A stretch of DNA of 9,452 bases, from NCBI GenBank assembly GCA_030613445.1, contig JAUWLY010000092.1, forward strand, positions 1-9,452, in the 5' to 3' direction. How positions within the stretch are numbered: the stretch's first letter is position 1; each line of letters starts with the position of its first letter. This document shows, piece by piece, positions 6,425 to 9,452 of this stretch. The DNA is from Candidatus Stahliibacteriota bacterium (GTDB lineage Bacteria > Hydrothermota > Tepidihabitantia > SM23-42). A program made the position numbers and the translations under genes. The notes below the pieces were generated by a model, which was not told the origin of the DNA, ran no database searches, and saw nothing but the letters and a program-made list of their open reading frames with translations.

Positions 6425-7545
6425 AATAGACTCCTGACGGTTTGTTTTGCCCATCTGGCCTGCTCTATGTAGTCCTCAATAGAACCTTTTCGGGGTTTAT
6501 GTTTACTCATGACTCTTCTAATTATACTCGGAATTTGCTGAAATTCAATCTTATTTTCAAGAAATGACTTAACTGTTTCTTCATTTGCGGCATTTAGTAC
6601 GGCAGGCATACTCTTACCCGTAGTAAGAGCATCATAGGCAAATCCCAGACATGGGAATTTCCTGTGGTTAGGGGGCATGAACCGTAAATGACTTGCCTGA
6701 CTTATATCTAAGTGCTCGACCATTGATGGGCGTCGCTGGGGACAGGTAAGTGAATATTGGATAGGTAATTGCATGTCTGGTGTGGACATTTGAGCGAGTA
6801 TTGTGCCATCGACAAACTGGACGAGCGAATGACATATCGCCTCAGGGTGTACCACAACCTTGATACGCTCAGCAGGCACTTTGAAGAGATGGTGTGCTTC
6901 AATGACCTCGAGGCCCTTGTTCATCATCGTTGCTGAATCTACAGTGATCTTAGCACCCATTTTCCAAACTGGATGATTCAGCACATCTGTTTTTGTTACA
7001 TTCTTCATCGATTTCTTAAGGAATGGTCCGCCTGAAGCGGTTAATATTATTGCCTTGACCTCATCTCTATTTCTGCCTTCAAGACATTGGTATATAGCTG
7101 AATGTTCGCTGTCGATAGGTATGAGATCGACATTATACCGGTTAACCTCACGCATGATGATGTCGCCGAAACTGACGAGTACTTCTTTGGTCGCAAGACA
7201 TAAGCGTAGATGTTTCTCGATTGCCTTCTTTATACCGAGGATACCAACTGCGCTGGCAAACGCAGCGATCAGAATATCTGCCTTTGTAGCCTCGATCATT
7301 TCAGTAATGCCGTCTTCACCGCAGAAAATCCTGGCTTTGGTTATTTCGCTCTTGAGTGCGCTATAGTGCTCCTTTTTGATGATGGTGACACTGGGTGGTT
7401 TTATATCCTTGGTTTGTTCAATAAGCATTTGATAATTAGTATAAACGGCTAACCCGACGATTCTGAAATCACGAAGGCTTTCTATGACTTTTATCGCGTT
7501 GCGTCCTATGGAGCCAGTTGATCCGAGTAGGATGACTTTCTTCAT
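6421..7545 (-). CDS. dxr: 1-deoxy-D-xylulose 5-phosphate reductoisomerase
   Basis: Dxr rearranges and reduces DXP to 2-C-methylerythritol 4-phosphate with NADPH, the first committed MEP-pathway step. The 374-residue length is normal. GSTGSIG (8-14) binds NADPH. The metal ligands are D145 and E147 in PIDSEHSA and E213 in MMNKGLEVIEAHHLF. ASGGPF (170-175), HPVWKMGAKITVDSATMMNK and the flexible-loop region HPEAICHSLVQF are all present. A small departure is ATKEVLV at 118-124, where most family members read ANKE; the lysine and glutamate are kept. The start at 7545 overlaps the ispD TGA as ATGA, and the stop overlaps rseP likewise. Only a weak GAGAAG lies upstream, so translational coupling to ispD is likely. 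Confidence 0.96.
   Translation of the reverse strand: MKKVILLGSTGSIGRNAIKVIESLRDFRIVGLAVYTNYQMLIEQTKDIKPPSVTIIKKEHYSALKSEITKARIFCGEDGITEMIEATKADILIAAFASAVGILGIKKAIEKHLRLCLATKEVLVSFGDIIMREVNRYNVDLIPIDSEHSAIYQCLEGRNRDEVKAIILTASGGPFLKKSMKNVTKTDVLNHPVWKMGAKITVDSATMMNKGLEVIEAHHLFKVPAERIKVVVHPEAICHSLVQFVDGTILAQMSTPDMQLPIQYSLTCPQRRPSMVEHLDISQASHLRFMPPNHRKFPCLGFAYDALTTGKSMPAVLNAANEETVKSFLENKIEFQQIPSIIRRVMSKHKPRKGSIEDYIEQARWAKQTVRSLL
6431..6435 (-). promoter_or_regulatory. Shine-Dalgarno site deciding the rseP start
   Basis: AGGAG on the minus strand, inside the last codons of dxr, lies six bases before the ATG at 6424. It favours this start over the ATG at 6454. Confidence 0.7.
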
Positions 7546-8204
7546 CTTAGCTTCTCGATAAGTCTGAGGTCATCTTTCTTCGTTACTTTTATATTATCGC
7601 GTCGGCCCTGAAAGATATAGACCGGGATACCCTGCGCCTCAAGTAGGCTGGCTTCATCTGTATACTCGTTGTCCTGGGTATTTTGCTGGAAAGCCTTTTT
7701 TAGGAGTCTTATATCAAAGAACTGCGGCGTCTGAACTAGGAATAGGTTGTGCCGTGGCACGGTGCGCAGGACGCGGTGGTTTCTTGCTTCCTTTATAGTA
7801 TCGCCAATCGCAGTACCGAAGATCACAGCTTTGTGTTTCTTGCATAGCTTTATGCCTTTATCTATCAATGACTGAGCGATCAAGGGTCGGACAGCATCGT
7901 GGATCAAGGCAATACCTGATTGTTTCCCTGTTTGGTCCAGGCCATTGGAGACTGAATCTTGACGGCGCCTGCCTCCAACGACTATTTTTTTGACCTTTGT
8001 CAGCTTGAATTCTTTAATAAGCTGTCTTACCGTCCGTGTTTTGTTTCCTGGTACGACGACAATTATGCTGCCGATATGCGTATTTCGCTGGAAAGACTGG
8101 AGGCTGTAGATAAATATCGGGATACCACGGAATGCGTGGAATTGCTTGGCACCTCCGAATCTCCTGCCTTGTCCGGCGGCTACGACAATAGCGTAATTGT
8201 GCAT
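7542..8204 (-). CDS. ispD: 2-C-methyl-D-erythritol 4-phosphate cytidylyltransferase
   Basis: IspD joins CTP and methylerythritol 4-phosphate, the step after Dxr. The 220-residue protein is a full-length single-domain IspD, not an IspDF fusion. VVAAGQGRRFGGAKQF (7-22) is the nucleotide-binding loop with R15 and K20. HDAVRP (102-107), DTIK (135-138), VQTPQFF (157-163), YTDEASLLE (181-189) and NIKVT (204-208) are the other family motifs. The ATG at 8204 gives the usual short lead-in to the VVAAG strand. No Shine-Dalgarno is visible, and a promoter ends only five bases upstream, so the mRNA is probably leaderless. It is first in the operon. Confidence 0.96.
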   Translation of the reverse strand: MHNYAIVVAAGQGRRFGGAKQFHAFRGIPIFIYSLQSFQRNTHIGSIIVVVPGNKTRTVRQLIKEFKLTKVKKIVVGGRRRQDSVSNGLDQTGKQSGIALIHDAVRPLIAQSLIDKGIKLCKKHKAVIFGTAIGDTIKEARNHRVLRTVPRHNLFLVQTPQFFDIRLLKKAFQQNTQDNEYTDEASLLEAQGIPVYIFQGRRDNIKVTKKDDLRLIEKLR

Positions 8205-8209
8205 TGGAA

Positions 8210-8237
8210 ATGATAGTCAGATTCAACATATTGTCAA
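8210..8237 (-). promoter_or_regulatory. Promoter of the ispD-dxr-rseP operon
   Basis: On the minus strand TTGACA (8237-8232), a 16-base spacer and TATCAT (8215-8210) form a near-consensus sigma-70-type promoter. Only five bases separate the -10 box from the ispD ATG, so the expected transcription start falls on or next to its A. Confidence 0.65.
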
Positions 8238-8448
8238 GAGAACCTCTTTACAATATCTAAAACCTAAGCCCTAAATTCGAAACAATTTCAAAATTCAAAA
8301 ATCGAAACAACAAACGCTCATATTCTAAAAGTCACACAATTATGGCAGTTTATGGGTGCAGGTAAAGGTTTTGAAGATTTGGATTTCGATAATTAGGATT
8401 TGTTTAGGATTTAGAATTTTGCATTTCGTGCTTCTTTCTATTTAACTA

Positions 8449-8476
8449 TTGACATTTGAGGAATTATGAATATGAT
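8449..8476 (+). promoter_or_regulatory. Promoter of the lipoprotein-LysM operon
   Basis: TTGACA (8449-8454), a 16-base spacer and TATGAT (8471-8476) give a strong sigma-70-type promoter. The expected start near 8483 leaves a leader of about 28 bases containing the Shine-Dalgarno site. Its spacer length equals that of the divergent ispD promoter. Confidence 0.75.
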
Positions 8477-8496
8477 TTATTATTAATTAGCCCCAT

Positions 8497-8504
8497 AAGG
8501 AGGT
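8497..8504 (+). promoter_or_regulatory. Strong Shine-Dalgarno site of the lipoprotein gene
   Basis: AAGGAGGT is a full-length anti-16S match six bases before the ATG at 8511. With the near-consensus promoter it predicts high expression. Confidence 0.8.
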
Positions 8505-8510
8505 GGCATT

Positions 8511-8768
8511 ATGAAAAAAATACTTGCGATTCTTCTCCTTGCTATTGTCGTTATTGGTTGTGGTCCAAAAATGGCAAATCAGGAGACTCTGGATGCGCTC
8601 GCGGAAGCTAGAGCCGCCTTAGAATCTGCACAAACGAAGATCGCCGAGCTCGAAGCTGAATTCGATGAACTAACCTCGATGAAAATGGAACTCGAAAATG
8701 AAATTGCTGACCTCAATAGCCAAATCGATGAGTTGCAGAGCAATATCGATAAACGCTGCAAGAAATAA
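8511..8768 (+). CDS. Small coiled-coil lipoprotein, Braun-lipoprotein-like
   Basis: The 85-residue product starts with a lipoprotein signal peptide: MKK, a hydrophobic run, and the lipobox VIGC with C17 as the lipidated residue. The mature 69 residues are almost all heptad-like coiled coil (ALAEARAALESAQTKIAEL and MELENEIADLNSQIDELQ) and end in lysines (RCKK). Size, lipid anchor, single long helix and C-terminal Lys parallel E. coli Lpp, which is linked to peptidoglycan through its last Lys. I see no clear sequence homology, so this is an analogy. An extra cysteine near the C-terminus (residue 83) could form a disulphide. Its stop codon TAA overlaps the Shine-Dalgarno site of the following LysM gene, indicating one operon. 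Confidence 0.85.
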   Translation: MKKILAILLLAIVVIGCGPKMANQETLDALAEARAALESAQTKIAELEAEFDELTSMKMELENEIADLNSQIDELQSNIDKRCKK

Positions 8769-8778
8769 GGAGGATAAA

Positions 8779-9375
8779 ATGAGAAAAATCGCTTCTATTT
8801 GTTTGGTTCTTTTCTTACTCGTTCCTGCCTTTATGTTTGCCGAAGATAAGCTAAGCGAAGAGCAAGCACAGGCTGAGCTATTGAGTCTGCAACAGCAGAT
8901 TGCTGAATCTGAAGCCAAAATATCGGAGCTCGTTTCCGATGTCGAGGCATTACGAACAGTCGTTGCCGATTTGGTGACAACCCGTGATGGACTCGCGGCA
9001 AAGCTCGATGAATTAAAGGAAACATGGAAAGTATGCCAGTACGGGCGTTATAAGGTCATTGAAGGAGATTGGTTGTCCAAGATTGCAGGTATGCGGGAAG
9101 TATATCATACCGGTGCAAAATGGCCCATGATCTTTGAAGCAAACAAGGAGAGAATCAAGAACCCAAACCTTATATATCCAGGTTGGGTATTAATGATTCC
9201 CTATCTTGAGAGTTATGGCGTAATACCTGGCGATTATCTTACATTGATTGCTTCATACTATTCCATCTACTCGAATTCGAGAAGATGGCCTGAAATATAT
9301 GAAGCGAACAAAGATAAGATCAAAGATCCTGATTGGATATATCCAAGACAGGAATTTGTAATACCACATAACTAG
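8779..9375 (+). CDS. Secreted coiled-coil protein with two LysM domains
   Basis: The 198-residue protein has a type I signal peptide (residues 1-21, ending FMFA before EDK), a coiled coil at about 24-81, and two LysM-type domains at about 91-141 and 147-196. Each LysM has the GD-L--IA start and a shared W-x2-I-x-EANK-x2-IK-x-P-x2-IYP core, ending in an IP. LysM binds peptidoglycan or chitin-type glycans, so the protein likely sits on periplasmic peptidoglycan. The start at 8779 is fixed by AAGGAGGA five bases upstream and by the signal peptide; the open frame continues upstream without support. No enzymatic domain is present. Together with the preceding lipoprotein it could form an outer-membrane to wall tether through paired coiled coils; that is inference. 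Confidence 0.9.
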   Translation: MRKIASICLVLFLLVPAFMFAEDKLSEEQAQAELLSLQQQIAESEAKISELVSDVEALRTVVADLVTTRDGLAAKLDELKETWKVCQYGRYKVIEGDWLSKIAGMREVYHTGAKWPMIFEANKERIKNPNLIYPGWVLMIPYLESYGVIPGDYLTLIASYYSIYSNSRRWPEIYEANKDKIKDPDWIYPRQEFVIPHN

Positions 9376-9382
9376 AAATTTC

Positions 9383-9408
9383 GGGAGGGGCAGTCAACTG
9401 CCCCTCCC
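9383..9408 (+). terminator. Perfect 12-bp hairpin after the LysM gene
   Basis: GGGAGGGGCAGT (9383-9394) and ACTGCCCCTCCC (9397-9408) are perfect complements around CA, seven bases after the LysM stop. It is very stable, but no T-run follows, so it is either an unusual terminator or a 3'-end stabiliser. The rest of the window (9409-9452) shows nothing. Confidence 0.55.
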
Positions 9409-9452
9409 TAGAATGTGAAAGTATCGATCCCCATAACTGATTACAATCCTAA

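Larger units (their letters stand above)
8205..8510. other. Divergent AT-rich intergenic region with low-complexity halves
   Basis: This 306-base region separates ispD from the lipoprotein gene. Besides the two outward promoters it holds an A-rich stretch (about 8260-8312) with TCGAAACAA twice and CAAAATTCAAAA, and a T/G-rich stretch (about 8374-8429) with GGATTT three times and TTTAGAATTTTG. The two stretches are roughly complementary and could fold back on each other. I see no ORF, tRNA or clear terminator in it. Confidence 0.55.

Noticed and set aside
6425..6454. RseP start at 6454
   Set aside because: It adds ten polar residues before the first membrane helix and lacks a good Shine-Dalgarno site; 6424 has AGGAG and the ATGA overlap.
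7055..7452. Plus-strand ORFs opposite dxr
   Set aside because: They overlap a well-supported gene on the other strand and show no family resemblance or start signals.
8698..8778. Upstream extension of the LysM protein from 8698
   Set aside because: It lies inside the lipoprotein gene in another frame, would bury the signal peptide, and ignores AAGGAGGA before 8779.

Overview
The window reads as bacterial chromosome. It carries MEP-pathway isoprenoid genes, an RseP-type intramembrane protease, a lipobox lipoprotein and TTGACA/TATNAT promoters. The LeuC/LeuD type (GCGPCLG in LeuC, a short LeuD) is the one shared by archaea and many deep-branching bacteria. Together with the palindromic intergenic repeats this would fit an uncultured lineage such as candidate division WOR-3 or TA06, but that placement is a guess.

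Region 1 (1-3742, plus strand) is a tightly packed run. It holds the 3' end of leuC, a GxxExxY nuclease-fold domain fused in frame to LeuD, a ktrA/trkA-type potassium-channel regulator broken by one in-frame TAA, a two-repeat TPR protein, a DUF366 protein and the radical-SAM enzyme QueE. Four of the five junctions overlap or are separated by under 10 bases. The exception is the 205 bases before queE, which hold a 17-bp tandem repeat followed by a modular array of 10-base cores alternating with palindromes.

Region 2 (3773-8204, minus strand) is a convergent four-gene operon: ispD, dxr, rseP and a B12-binding-type radical SAM protein whose cluster motif is not CxxxCxxC. ispD-dxr and dxr-rseP overlap by four bases. 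A good promoter lies so close to ispD that its transcript is probably leaderless. IspD and Dxr supply isoprenoid precursors. RseP is an inner-membrane site-2 protease.

Region 3 (8205-8510) is an AT-rich divergent intergenic region with low-complexity, partly self-complementary halves and a promoter firing outward on each side.

Region 4 (8511-9375, plus strand) is a two-gene envelope module: a Braun-lipoprotein-like coiled-coil lipoprotein and a secreted coiled-coil protein with two LysM domains. Both have strong Shine-Dalgarno sites, and a long hairpin follows.

The points most worth a second look are the GxxExxY-LeuD fusion with inverted repeats at its insertion boundaries, the core-palindrome array in front of queE, and the CxCx7C radical SAM protein.
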